DNA of 64,000 nt, from the NCBI GenBank assembly GCA_964036315.1, contig OZ038508.1, positions 48,515,524 through 48,579,523 of the forward strand, written 5' to 3'. Made by a program: the position numbers and the translations under genes. The notes under the pieces are model-generated. The model was not told the DNA's origin. It did not search any database and saw only the letters and a program-made list of their open reading frames with translations. This stretch comes from Acanthosepion esculentum. Taxonomy: Eukaryota > Mollusca > Cephalopoda > Sepiida > Sepiidae. Position 1 is the stretch's first letter. Every line of letters starts with the position of its first letter. This document shows positions 10,602 to 19,683 of the stretch, piece after piece.

Positions 10602-12701
10602 TTATAGGCATTTAAGGATATTTTTGGAGATTTCATAGTTTATTTTGTTCAGGTTAGGTTTCAACTGTTTTATGTATATAGCTTCAAGAATTTTTAGTTT
10701 TTGTTTACTGTTTTCATGTTTAAGTATAATTGTGTTTTCGACGAGGATTTTCCGGAATTGTGTATGCGGCCAGGCATGTTGTTTTAAATGTCTAAAAATG
10801 TTAGAGTTATCATTCAAATGTAGTGTCAAGCGTCGTGAAAGCGAGTTTGTGGTGTGACCAACATAGATATTATTTAGTTCGTTGGAGATACAATCTCCCA
10901 AAGGGCACCTGAATTTGTAAACTATGTTGGTTTTTTTCAAATCGCTAACCGGGGGAGAAGAATCATTTCGAATAATTGAGTTGGATATTTTAGATTTAGT
11001 GTAGTATATAATTAACTTAATTCTTTTGCTAGGATCTGTTGTGGATATGTTAGTATTTACTAATTTTTTTAGTATATTTTCATCTTGTTTATAATTAGTA
11101 TGCATTTGATTACGATATAGGAGATTAATATGTTTGAGATTAGTAGAAGCAGTATTATGTACTATTTGCTTAGTATTGAGATTTCTAAGAAAGCATCTTA
11201 TTTGTTCATCAATTATATAGTTTGGAAAACTATTATTAACAAGTGTTTGTTTTATATTCTTTAGTTCACTGTAAAAAATCTGTTTTGTGGATGAATTAGT
11301 TTCTGCACGGTGTATTAGATTTTTTATAATTGCTATTTTGTAGTAATATGGGCATTCGCTCTTGTAGTTAAGTGTACATGAATTTATGCTAGTAGGTTTT
11401 TTATATGGCGAAATAGTAAATTTGTTATTATTTGTGTTTATCAATATGTCAAGGAAAGGAATTTTATTATTAGTATTGAGTTCATACGTGAATTTGAGGA
11501 CAGAATTATTTTGGAAACATTTTTGTAGTTGAAGTATTTCATCTGTATTTTCAACTAACATAAGAATATCATCAACGTATCTTACATAGATGGATGGTTT
11601 TTTAAAGTCTGTAAATATCTTATTTTCCAGGTTCGACATATAGAAATTGCTAAATGTCGGACCCAGTACTGAACCCATAGAGACAACATCACATTGTATA
11701 TATATATTATTATTATGATCTAAGAAAGGGACTTCAGTAGTACAAGCTAATAGTAGTTTCCGTAATATATTAGGATTAATTTTAAGTGGGGGTAAAGATG
11801 AGTTACTGTATATATTTCTTATAATTATGTCAATAGTTTCACTAACAGGGACATTGGTAAATAAGTTTTCAACATCAAGTGAAGCTATGATTTCATTGTC
11901 GGGTTTTTCGCTTTTTAGGATTTGGATTACTTCTAATGTTGACTTAACACTATATTTACTAGAAAGATAAGGAGTAATGAGTTGGTTGATGTATTTTGTT
12001 AGTTGATATACAGGAGTTGGAATTTGTGATATGATAGGACGGAGAGGATAGTTAGGTTTATGTGTTTTTATATTGCCGTATATGTAACCAGGCCTATAAT
12101 CACCAACAATCTTAGGGAGTTTTAATGAGTTCTGTTCGGCATTATTAGCATTAATGAGTTTATTAAGCTTTGATTTTAGTTGGTTGGTCGGATTATTGTT
12201 GAGTTTTTTAAATTTTATGTGATCATGGAGTATGTGGTCAAGTTTTTTGTTATAATCTAATTTGTTTAGAAGGACGAAAATGTTGGTCTTGTCAGCTTTT
12301 TTTACGATTATGTCAGGGTGGTTGCGTAGTTCTTGTGCGGCAATTTTCAGTTGTTTAGTAAGTATTTTTGAGGAGTTTCGGCTTTTATCATGCCGATCCT
12401 TGAGCGCCTCAGCCTTAAGTAAATCTTTGAATTCTGGTGTAGTTTTTATTAGCTGTTCATCCTGGAGTTTAACAATGTTTTGGTATAGGGTTTCGATTTC
12501 TATTTTTTTGAAAAGTCGATTGTACTTACGGTATATATGGCAGTTAGGTCCAAGATTAAGTAATTCTTTTTGGTGCTTGGTTAGTTCATAGTTAGAAAGG
12601 TTAATGTATTTATCCGTTTTGTCAGGAAGTGTGATATTACCTTTGTATAATGTATTCAGTTTTTTAACAATTTTAAACCGGTGTTGTGCTTCAGATTTGT
12701 T
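10602..12701 (-). CDS. Penelope-like reverse transcriptase with GIY-YIG endonuclease, 5'-incomplete
   Basis: A frame open for 699 codons without a stop; the first Met is at codon 342 (11678), so the true start has been lost and the open frame begins after a stop at 12702-12704. RT blocks occur in order: IVKKADKTNIFVLLN, YIYGNIKTHK...LRPIIS, IASLDVENLFTNVPVSETI (motif A), MGSVLGPTFSNFYM (motif B), YVRYVDDILML (motif C with YVDD) and IPFLDILI. The C-terminus carries the GIY-YIG endonuclease signature NIYVGHTTNSLSRRLTLHL. RT followed by GIY-YIG is the defining PLE architecture. The intact catalytic motifs imply a fairly recent copy; the N-terminal 100-200 residues usual for PLEs are missing. Terminal inverted arms flank it. 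Confidence 0.92.
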   Translation of the reverse strand, partial: NKSEAQHRFKIVKKLNTLYKGNITLPDKTDKYINLSNYELTKHQKELLNLGPNCHIYRKYNRLFKKIEIETLYQNIVKLQDEQLIKTTPEFKDLLKAEALKDRHDKSRNSSKILTKQLKIAAQELRNHPDIIVKKADKTNIFVLLNKLDYNKKLDHILHDHIKFKKLNNNPTNQLKSKLNKLINANNAEQNSLKLPKIVGDYRPGYIYGNIKTHKPNYPLRPIISQIPTPVYQLTKYINQLITPYLSSKYSVKSTLEVIQILKSEKPDNEIIASLDVENLFTNVPVSETIDIIIRNIYSNSSLPPLKINPNILRKLLLACTTEVPFLDHNNNIYIQCDVVSMGSVLGPTFSNFYMSNLENKIFTDFKKPSIYVRYVDDILMLVENTDEILQLQKCFQNNSVLKFTYELNTNNKIPFLDILINTNNNKFTISPYKKPTSINSCTLNYKSECPYYYKIAIIKNLIHRAETNSSTKQIFYSELKNIKQTLVNNSFPNYIIDEQIRCFLRNLNTKQIVHNTASTNLKHINLLYRNQMHTNYKQDENILKKLVNTNISTTDPSKRIKLIIYYTKSKISNSIIRNDSSPPVSDLKKTNIVYKFRCPLGDCISNELNNIYVGHTTNSLSRRLTLHLNDNSNIFRHLKQHAWPHTQFRKILVENTIILKHENSKQKLKILEAIYIKQLKPNLNKINYEISKNILKCL

Positions 12702-12705
12702 TCAG

Positions 12706-13515
12706 ACGTGTTTATCGTTGCTTGGAAATCATCCATGTAAACAAATAATACTATAGTAATTGTCTATATTTTTGGGATGAGAGGTTTTCACTATGGATTT
12801 CGTTAATCGGACTGACTTCCTCATCTTGGTTGCATTCCTCACAACGTTTCGGCCGTCTGATCCTCCGGCCTTCTTCAGGTGCATCTCGAACTCGGGAACC
12901 GTCGGTCTGGAATTTCGAACCCAACCCTTTATTGTTACGGGGGTACCATGTTCTCGTTCCATTAAGGCCATCGCTGCTGCTACTACTGCTTGACGCCATC
13001 GTTGCTGCTGCTGTTGCTTCTATTATCGTTGTCACCGCTTTTGTTTGTTGCTGCCACTGCCTTTGCTCGGGATTGAACTCAGAACATCGGGAGAACTTGC
13101 AATCACTGTTTCAACGTCCTAGTCGCCTCGGCCATGTGTCACTGGGACGATTCCAGACCGACGGTTCCCGAGTTCGAGACGCACCTGAAGAAGGCCGGAG
13201 GATCAGACGGCCGAAACGTTGTGAGGAATGCAACCAAGATGAGGAAGTCAGTCCGATTAACGAAATCCATAGAAATAATACTATCATCAATTTCTTGTTC
13301 GTGTATTGCATAAATATATTGTGTAATTGTCATCTTTGATAATGGCTTATGTAAGCCGAAAGCTCAGATCGGATTAAATAAAAAAAAGTATGTATCAATA
13401 TTGTGATTTTCTTTCATTATTTAATGATAATGTTATTAAGATTATCAGACTATATGAAAAAAACTTGCATAAATATATATAGACAACGCTTATCTATATT
13501 ATTTAATCAAACATG

Positions 13516-13522
<7 letters not shown>
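12706..13522. repeat. Right inverted arm of Penelope-like element, interrupted by an insertion
   Basis: 12706-12754 plus 13273-13522 together equal the complement of the left arm. The break is exactly filled by the fold-back element at 12755-13272. The outer end runs into a (TA)n tract at 13519. Confidence 0.85.
12755..13272 (+). mobile_element. Fold-back element with hammerhead-like ends, flanked by 12-bp target duplication
   Basis: 518 bp between two copies of AAATAATACTAT (12743-12754, 13273-13284); the uninterrupted arm keeps one copy (10425-10436), so this is a proven insertion. The arms 12791-12912 and 13151-13272 are 122 bp each and differ at about one position. Each arm contains CTGAAGAAGGCCG ... 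CGGCCGAAACG, a hammerhead-like core with a strong stem II. The centre has an antisense tRNA-like segment (GGATTGAACTCAGAAC, about 13070). Related elements of the same plan occur at 23465, 29433, 45035 and 54985. Confidence 0.85.

Positions 13523-13583
<61 letters not shown>
13519..13583. repeat. (TA)n microsatellite
   Basis: Lies between the PLE arm and the next inverted repeat. Confidence 0.95.
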
Positions 13584-13588
<5 letters not shown>

Positions 13589-13858
13589 TTTATCATATAG
13601 ACAAAACCATTTTACTCACTACAAAGATACAACTTGGTTTCAGTGCATTTCAACTGCAAATCGACGAGTGAGGGTCGAAAATGGTTATGAACAATCCTGC
13701 TTGCAATCCTGCTTCACACCCGGCTTGCCTACAAGCAGGATTGTTCATAACCATTTTCGACTCTCACCCGTCGATGTGCAGTTGAAATGCACTGAAACCA
13801 AGTTGTATCTTTGTAGTGAGTAAAATGGTTTTGTCTACATGATAACATTATAATAAAT
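13583..13858. repeat. Inverted repeat with arms of about 125 bp
   Basis: 13583-13708 and 13732-13858 are near-perfect complements; both contain ACAACTTGGTTTCAGTGC or its complement. The short centre reads AATCCTGCTTCACACCCGGC. No coding potential. The adjacent TA tract and size fit the fold-back class, but I see no clear ribozyme core. Confidence 0.85.
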
Positions 13859-13955
13859 AAATAATTACCGCTCTACTATCTGTATCGAGCTTTTTTTTTA
13901 ATTAACGCTGCAAACGTTGGAATTTATATATTACTTTCGTTCTCATCGCATCGGG

Positions 13956-14008
13956 TATATACATATATATATATATGTGTGTGTGTGTGTCTGTGTGTAT
14001 ATATATAT
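13956..14008. repeat. (TA)n/(TG)n microsatellite
   Basis: Compound TA and TG tract. Confidence 0.9.
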
Positions 14009-14385
14009 CATAAAATATTTCAAATGTGTCTCGTTTCGGAGGCATTAAAGCCCTAGGAATCCCTTCAACCTATGAGGTTACATATAAAATGTGCCAAGAT
14101 AAAAATATGTAATGTAACATACCATACAACGTCATAAGAAGAGCTATCAAAAATGTTAACAATAGTACTAAGACCGATTAGTTCTTGATAATAACTGAGT
14201 TAAAAGTCCAATAATACAACGTGCTAGTAATATACGTAAATCGAATAATTTAATGTACATCACATTTCACAATTTGTCTAATAAAGTGTACAATATTTGA
14301 CTAGCGAGATACGAATATATTGTCTGTTTATATGTTATACAGATACAGACAAAATATACATGAGAAGGAGATACAAGAATCTACT

Positions 14386-14388
<3 letters not shown>

Positions 14389-14447
<59 letters not shown>
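14389..14447. repeat. (TA)n microsatellite
   Basis: Abuts the left arm of the next inverted repeat. Confidence 0.95.
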
Positions 14448-14450
<3 letters not shown>

Positions 14451-14885
14451 GAACTAAATTTTTCAACTTAGCATCAAACTTAGTTGACAATTTAACACAA
14501 TATCGTTGATGGACCCAGCCCCAAAACCTACAAAACCTGACCCAATTATTACAGATTAAGGCTAAATTAAGATTTGCTATGTTTGAAATTAAATTTCGTA
14601 AGCAATGTATCTGCTACCAGGTTTGCCCGTCTTTTATTCAGTTTAGATAAATTACATCAAGGTTGGAAGATTGAATCCATCTTCATTAAGGATAGGATTC
14701 AACAGCTTTCAACCAGAAGCCTGGCACTAAAGCAGGATTATGAGAGATTGCTGTGCTCTTATGGGAACTCAATTTCCTTTTTCGATTGGGTATGGTAGGT
14801 TTTTGGGCTGGGTCCATCAACGAGATTGTGCTAAATTGTCAACTAAGCTTGATGCTAAGTTGAAAAATTTAGTTCACAATAAATA
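14448..14885. repeat. Inverted repeat, arms of about 90 bp, around a PLE-like coding piece
   Basis: Left arm about 14448-14540 and right arm about 14795-14880 are complements (GTTGATGGACCCAGCCC against GGGCTGGGTCCATCAAC). Both outer ends meet (TA)n tracts. The right arm is itself part of the readable coding piece, so the left arm looks like an inverted duplicate of that coding sequence. Confidence 0.8.
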
Positions 14886-14895
14886 TGGAGTTGCA
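14560..14895 (+). pseudogene. Probable N-terminal fragment of a Penelope-like protein
   Basis: Across frames one reads LRFAMFEIKFRKQC, then IESIFIKDRIQQLSTRSLAL and FFDWV, then (after a frame change) [15 protein letters not shown]. This resembles the poorly conserved region upstream of the RT in PLE proteins, which is the part missing from the element at 10602-12701. I base this on a remembered pattern rather than a catalytic motif, so confidence is limited. Confidence 0.4.
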
Positions 14896-14913
14896 GCAGA
14901 ACCTAATTTAAAT

Positions 14914-14916
<3 letters not shown>

Positions 14917-14984
<68 letters not shown>

Positions 14985-15003
14985 ATATATATATATATAT
15001 ATA
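14917..15003. repeat. (TA)n microsatellite with TG interruption
   Basis: Separates the previous inverted repeat from the left arm at 15003. Confidence 0.95.
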
Positions 15004-15140
15004 CAAATGAATAGAAGAACAAATGTAAAAATCCACTGTTCGTAGTATTTACTTTTTTAAAAAGTGCTCAATACCAAGTAGAGCAATATTATTATTATAT
15101 TATTATTATAAGAGATTATAATAAAAACGTATTCAAATAA
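15003..15140 (+). repeat. Left arm of a long-range inverted repeat
   Basis: Complement of 16555-16690, about 1.4 kb away. Contains AAAAAGTGCTCAATACCAAG, a box shared with other ribozyme-like elements (see 17990 and 38570). Confidence 0.7.
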
Positions 15141-15170
15141 AATGTTTTATTATAATGTCTTATAATATAA

Positions 15171-15174
15171 AACA

Positions 15175-15249
<75 letters not shown>

Positions 15250-15257
15250 CGGAAACA

Positions 15258-15323
<66 letters not shown>

Positions 15324-15333
15324 TGTTTCCGTT
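15171..15333. repeat. (AC)n and (TA)n, with a TA tract inside a palindrome
   Basis: (AC)n at 15171-15220 and (TA)n at 15221-15248. ACGGAAACAGAA (15248-15259) and its exact complement TTCTGTTTCCGT (15322-15333) then bracket another TA tract. As TA is self-complementary, 15248-15333 is one perfect palindrome of about 86 bp. Confidence 0.9.
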
Positions 15334-15689
15334 ATTTTTATATATATAATTTATTTAAGTAAGTCTTCTTTTGTGTTCTTTAATTAAACAGTATTAATTA
15401 CATTTACAGGCTTGAATGTTCGAGAAATTTCGAAAATAATATGCGCTTGCCGACAGGAATCGATTGTTTTCGGCGACTTTGTTAATGATTTTTTGCGACG
15501 AATTTTTCTAACTCGGGAATAAATTTCTGAATAATCGAAATTAATTGCGAAATCCAGCAAAAGTCAGACATGAACTAAAAATATTTGTTTGTACGGGAAA
15601 TAAGGACCTATGTACATCAATTTTTCTTTAAATTAATTGGCGACTGAAGGATTAGATAAGCTTAAATATTCATCAGTCAGTTATGTGCC

Positions 15690-15970
15690 CTGAGTGTTAC
15701 ACGCTTAGTCGATCATGTATCTTTCGATTCATGACTGACGAGGCAGACTTTTTCCATACTATGTTGCCATTTCTTTCTGCGGTAGACAAGTAGCCATCCA
15801 ATGCTATAGAACCCGGTCTGTCTTGCTATTTAGCCATAGCCGGGGGAGAAGAGATGGAATCATACCTTTCCCCAGGTTATTTAGCACTAAGTGAATATAA
15901 TGGATTCGGCTGGAATTTGAACTCGGATCTCCGATTCCTCAATCCGAGCCGGTAATGCAATACTTAAAAT
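15690..15970 (-). mobile_element. tRNA-headed SINE sharing its body with the 5S SINE
   Basis: On the minus strand a tRNA-like head (B-box GAGTTCAAATTCC, complement near 15917) is followed by GGGGAAAGGTATGATTCC and GGCTATGGCTAAATAGC. These align with the body of the 5S-headed SINE at 7075-7125. The 5' limit is uncertain. Confidence 0.55.
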
Positions 15971-16489
15971 CAATCAATTTTGAGTTCTGTATTTTATTTT
16001 TGCCTATCGCATATGGCAGCGGTATGCCTCGCAAAACGAAATCTCAGCCAACAGAGGACCAGATTCTAATCAAATAAGCCAAGGCTGCAGCGAGGAAAAG
16101 AAAGTTCTATGCAAATGAAAGCCCAGATCAAACGCCAGCCAGGAGAGCGTCCAGTGGTGACTATATGCGAAGACTTAAAACTCTTGATTGCAGCCCTTTC
16201 AAAAAATTGAACATGTCATATTTGTCTACAGTCACGATACATTTGTCGCTGACATATTTTCCGCAATCCTCAACGATGGCCTGTCTGTGTTACGGTTTAT
16301 CATGGCATGGGAATATAACTCACCTGCGTCCACCCACTTTAGTTTACCATTCTATTTTGCGTAGATATGACATTTCATTTAAATAATCAAGACATAACCA
16401 TCTTAAATTCTGACCTTATGTTCATCCCCTTTAACTTTCTCTTTGTTTTTGAATTTTCTCAATAATCATTTAATTGCCAGTCACTTACC

Positions 16490-16690
16490 ATCGCCTGAAG
16501 AAGTACGATCAAAGTATTGAAACATGAAAGCTTTCCTGTAGCGATCTCAACATTTTTTTATTACAATCTCTTATATTAAAAAATCATAATAATATATTGC
16601 TCTACTTTGCATTGAGCACTTTTTAAAAATAAATGCTATGAACAGTGGAATTTTACTCCATCTGTTCTTTCTCTCATTTGGATACAAACA
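16490..16690 (+). repeat. Right arm with hammerhead-like core
   Basis: 16555-16690 is the complement of the arm at 15003. Just before it, CTGAAGAAGTAC ... GTATTGAAAC (16494-16522) has the CUGANGA / stem II (AGUAC with GUAUU) / GAAAC arrangement, but no stem I or III is evident. Confidence 0.5.
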
Positions 16691-16700
16691 CACACACACA

Positions 16701-16770
<70 letters not shown>

Positions 16771-16810
16771 CATGTATGTATGTATGTGCATGTGTGTGTG
16801 TGTTTGTGTA
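16684..16810. repeat. (CA)n, (TA)n, (TG)n compound microsatellite
   Basis: CA, TA and TG tracts in succession, with GTAT repeats near 16780. Confidence 0.95.
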
Positions 16811-17535
16811 ATTACGGTAAGAGATATAGTATTTGGAGCAATAACACTTTTTTTACTCCTTTATTTACCAAATTGATAAATGTGATTGGGACCCATAATA
16901 TTTCTTGATTGTCCAATTAAGCTGCAATTTGCTTAATTTTTTTGTTAATGTTTTATAGTTTTTTTTTATAAATTTGGCTTTGGAAGCAACGAAATAGTTG
17001 CAGAAAAAATTGTTTCCTGATAAAAAGAACATTAAGAGCTAAACACTGAAGGAAACATTAGCAGAATTTAGAAGTCCAAATTATTAAAAAAAAAAGGAAA
17101 AAAAAAATGGTTCGCAACAAAATCAGAGAAAGACACAAAATAAAACACTTTTTATTTCCATCTGACTCTTTGCAAATATAACAATTACGTCGTTTTATTT
17201 TTGTTGTTTTTTTTTTATTACCCCGAGTCAGTTGGCCATTTTCTTTATTTCTAGTCGAACGTGCACCATTCGAGTTTGTAATTGTATTAGACAGCTAAGA
17301 GAAAGGGCTTGAATCGCTCAGGTGGTTGCAACACAATGGTTGTTCTTGCATCTTTGTCCCTCTTCGTCGTCTTAATCTGATGATTTCACACGTGCTGGCT
17401 TGGAATTTATTAAAATGATATGTCCACGCTTCGGACACCCGGCTAATATTTTTATGTGGCCTTACATTTTTCCTATGGTATGAAATTTGTATTCTAATCC
17501 GACATGAGATAAAAAGATTTTTTTAATTATTCATA
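16811..17535. other. No recognisable feature
   Basis: AT-rich, homopolymer-rich sequence with no open frame or element boundary recognised. Confidence 0.4.
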
Positions 17536-17537
17536 TA

Positions 17538-17539
<2 letters not shown>

Positions 17540-17613
<74 letters not shown>
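17540..17613. repeat. (TA)n microsatellite
   Basis: Pure TA tract. Confidence 0.95.
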
Positions 17614-17616
<3 letters not shown>

Positions 17617-17754
17617 AAGGTAATCGAGCCGTTGTTATATAATCCAGGTAGATCCTGGTAATATTAATTATTAAACTGATCCAGAGAGATCTCGATGGTT
17701 TTATTTTAACAGACCATAGGTACTTTTTACAGCTAAAAAACAAACATTACCTCA

Positions 17755-17870
17755 ACATACACACAGTCTATTTCAAGCCGTACTGTGCGCGGCTATCATC
17801 AGCCCCTAAGTGTCTGATGAGAGCCGCGCACAGAACGGTTTGAAATACACTATCTCGACACTGAGGTAAT
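17755..17870. repeat. Palindromic hammerhead-like element end
   Basis: 17762-17803 and 17814-17852 are complements, each containing GCCGCGCACAG or its complement. Both arms therefore carry the same hammerhead-like core, one on each strand. Flanked by (TA)n on both sides within 130 bp. Confidence 0.75.
17805..17866 (+). ncRNA. Candidate hammerhead ribozyme, with stem I bulge
   Basis: Core CUGAUGA (17814-17820). Stem II GAGCCG with CGGUUU (two G-U pairs), then GAA. Stem III AUA-CAC-UAU, then C17 at 17854. A 3-nt bulge (UCG) precedes stem I, CCUAAGUGU (17805-17813) with ACACUGAGG (17858-17866), where 8 of 9 positions pair. All core nucleotides are present; the bulge next to the cleavage site is unusual and may prevent activity. 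Confidence 0.5.
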
Positions 17871-17884
17871 TTTTTTGCTATAGA

Positions 17885-17888
<4 letters not shown>

Positions 17889-17952
<64 letters not shown>
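17889..17952. repeat. (TA)n microsatellite
   Basis: Pure TA tract; starts a ribozyme-like element of family ii (next entry). Confidence 0.95.
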
Positions 17953-17956
<4 letters not shown>

Positions 17957-18130
17957 AAATATAGTCTTAAAGTGTGCTATATTTATGGGATAAAGTGCTC
18001 AATATCAGAGATAGAGCGTGTGTAAATATAAAAGTGAACATAGAAGTCAACACTTAGAGGCGCCAGTCTGTTTCATGCTAGATGCAATCGTCAGGCAACT
18101 AGTCCTGTTATTTTTCTCGGCTATTTATAT
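17953..18130 (-). repeat. Ribozyme-like element family ii (single copy)
   Basis: Shares with 38411-38618, 41000-41200 and 41600-41760 the blocks AGTCTTAAAGTGTGCTATAT, AAAGTGCTCAATATCAGAG and GTTTCATGCTAGATGCAATC. On the minus strand the last block reads CUGACGA ... GAAACAGACUGGC; the other copies have GUC at the cleavage site, so this copy has lost it. Confidence 0.6.
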
Positions 18131-18413
18131 ATACGGGTCAGTGGTTCATTGTGGGTAGTCTATTTTGGCGGTTACTTTAACCGGAAGTCATTTATTTGTT
18201 TATTTATTTATTTGTGTCAAATTATTTTGCTTGTTTTTATTTAATTTTATTTTTAGTTTTTATCTTATATATTTATTTATTTTTATTTTGATCGGTGTTT
18301 TTATTAACGTAGTAAAAATTTGTTTATATAGCTTATTGTGTGTAGTCTATTATGGCGGTTATTTTACCGGAAGTCGTTTATTTGCTTATTTATTCGGGTC
18401 AATTTGTTTATTC

Positions 18414-18416
<3 letters not shown>

Positions 18417-18476
<60 letters not shown>

Positions 18477-18478
18477 TG
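18417..18478. repeat. (TA)n microsatellite
   Basis: Directly abuts the 3' end of a minus-strand LINE. Confidence 0.95.
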
Positions 18479-18479
18479 T

Positions 18480-19477
18480 TAAGCATTTCACCCCAAGCAA
18501 GGGGGTTAAAAGGGTAGAGAACAGGACTAAAAAGTCATGTTTGGGGAGAGGATAAAAAGTAGGATAGGTAACAAGATCAAGATATCAGAAGACATTGATT
18601 GGCATTACATTTGAATATTTGAAGATTATAGTTATCAGGGAAGCAAGTAAGAGGAAGGGAGTTTCACTGTCGGGAAGTGCGAGAGAAAATTTGTTTGAGG
18701 AGAAGAGCCGGTTATATTTAACAGTTTCGAGAGTGAAACGGTGGGACCGAGATGCCAACCCAGTATCTCGCTTAAATTCATGCAGGCTGGGAACAAACGA
18801 AAGCAAATCATCGGAACAGTTGCTGTGAAAATACTTATAAAAGAGACAGACGGAAGCCACGCCACGTCTGTGTGAAATAGACTAGATGCCAGATCAGGAC
18901 CTATCATATTGCATATCCGTCTCTGGATTTTGACGAGGACCTCGAGACGTACAGCGGAGGTAGCAGACCATATATGACAGCAATATTCCATGCAAAGATG
19001 GATGGTTGATTTATGGATTTGAAGGATGGACTCAGACAAGAAAAGCTTTCTGGCACGACACAGAGAACAAATTCCTTGTAGTAGATGAAGCTATTGAGTC
19101 AATGTATTTGTTCCACCTCATAGCAGCAGAGAGCGTGAGAACAAGCAGGCGCAACATGGTACTCTGGTACAGTTGCCTGTGGTGGCTAAATTTCGTTGCA
19201 GAGTCATTGATGTTTACAAGCCATTTCCTGCTCCAGTCACACCTTTTCGAGACCGGCGGCCAGGTTTGCTTTGTCAACGATGCCTGATTTACTATTGGAG
19301 CAAGAGTAAGTAGTAGTGTCGTCCGCATAGATGCCTACTTGAGAACTGATGACATCAAGAAGGTTGTTAATTAAGATCAAGAACAGTGTACGGCCCAAGA
19401 TAGGGCCTTGGGGACAACCGGCGTTCGTGATAAAGGATCTGCAGGAAAACCCGTTTAGGACGATGTTCATTTCACGG

Positions 19478-19478
<1 letters not shown>
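18480..19478 (-). pseudogene. LINE family B with reverse-transcriptase C-terminal half
   Basis: Longest RT-containing copy of this Jockey-like family. On the minus strand, reading from 19470: RT motif B GCPQGPILG, then motif C GIYADDTTTY, then LTLSAAMRWNKYIDSIASST, ESILQIHKSTIHLCMEY and the C-terminal FKRDTGLASRSHRF block, spread over four frames. The 3' UTR at 18480-18520 has the family CACCCCAAGCAAGG signature. The 5' truncation falls directly at a (TA)n tract (19479). Frameshifts make it inactive. Confidence 0.9.

Positions 19479-19545
<67 letters not shown>
19479..19545. repeat. (TA)n microsatellite
   Basis: Sits between the LINE truncation point and the hammerhead-bearing remnant. Confidence 0.95.
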
Positions 19546-19548
<3 letters not shown>

Positions 19549-19559
19549 AGAAATTGTTA

Positions 19560-19680
19560 GAAGGATTTGATAATTATAATTAAGTAATTCATTGAGTCTG
19601 AAAGAAACCTCAACAGAATGCAGAAAGCACTGGACGCCCGTTTCGTCCTATATTTAGGACTCTTCAGCAGTAGATGAGAT
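19560..19680 (-). mobile_element. 3' remnant of hammerhead-bearing retroposon (family i)
   Basis: The complement contains the family terminal block (TTAAGTAATTCATTGAGTC, 19580-19598) next to the ribozyme. The tRNA-like head is absent: LINE family A sequence starts at about 19684. It is bounded on the other side by (TA)n. Confidence 0.75.
19621..19673 (-). ncRNA. Hammerhead ribozyme (type I), core intact
   Basis: Minus strand, 5' to 3'. Stem I strand UACUG (19672-19668), CUGAAGA (19667-19661), stem II GUCCU-AAAUAU-AGGAC (19660-19645), GAA (19644-19642), a short stem III AC-GGGC-GU (19641-19634), C17 at 19633, then stem I strand CAGUG (19632-19628) with one G-U pair. Every conserved core position is correct. 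Stem-loop II is nearly the one known from Schistosoma Sm-alpha and newt satellite hammerheads, and a 2-bp stem III is typical of retroelement hammerheads. Cleavage is predicted after 19633; activity is untested. Confidence 0.8.
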
Positions 19681-19683
19681 TGG

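Noticed and set aside
12262..12591. 109-codon plus-strand frame inside the Penelope-like element
   Set aside because: Antisense to the PLE frame, which has clear RT motifs.
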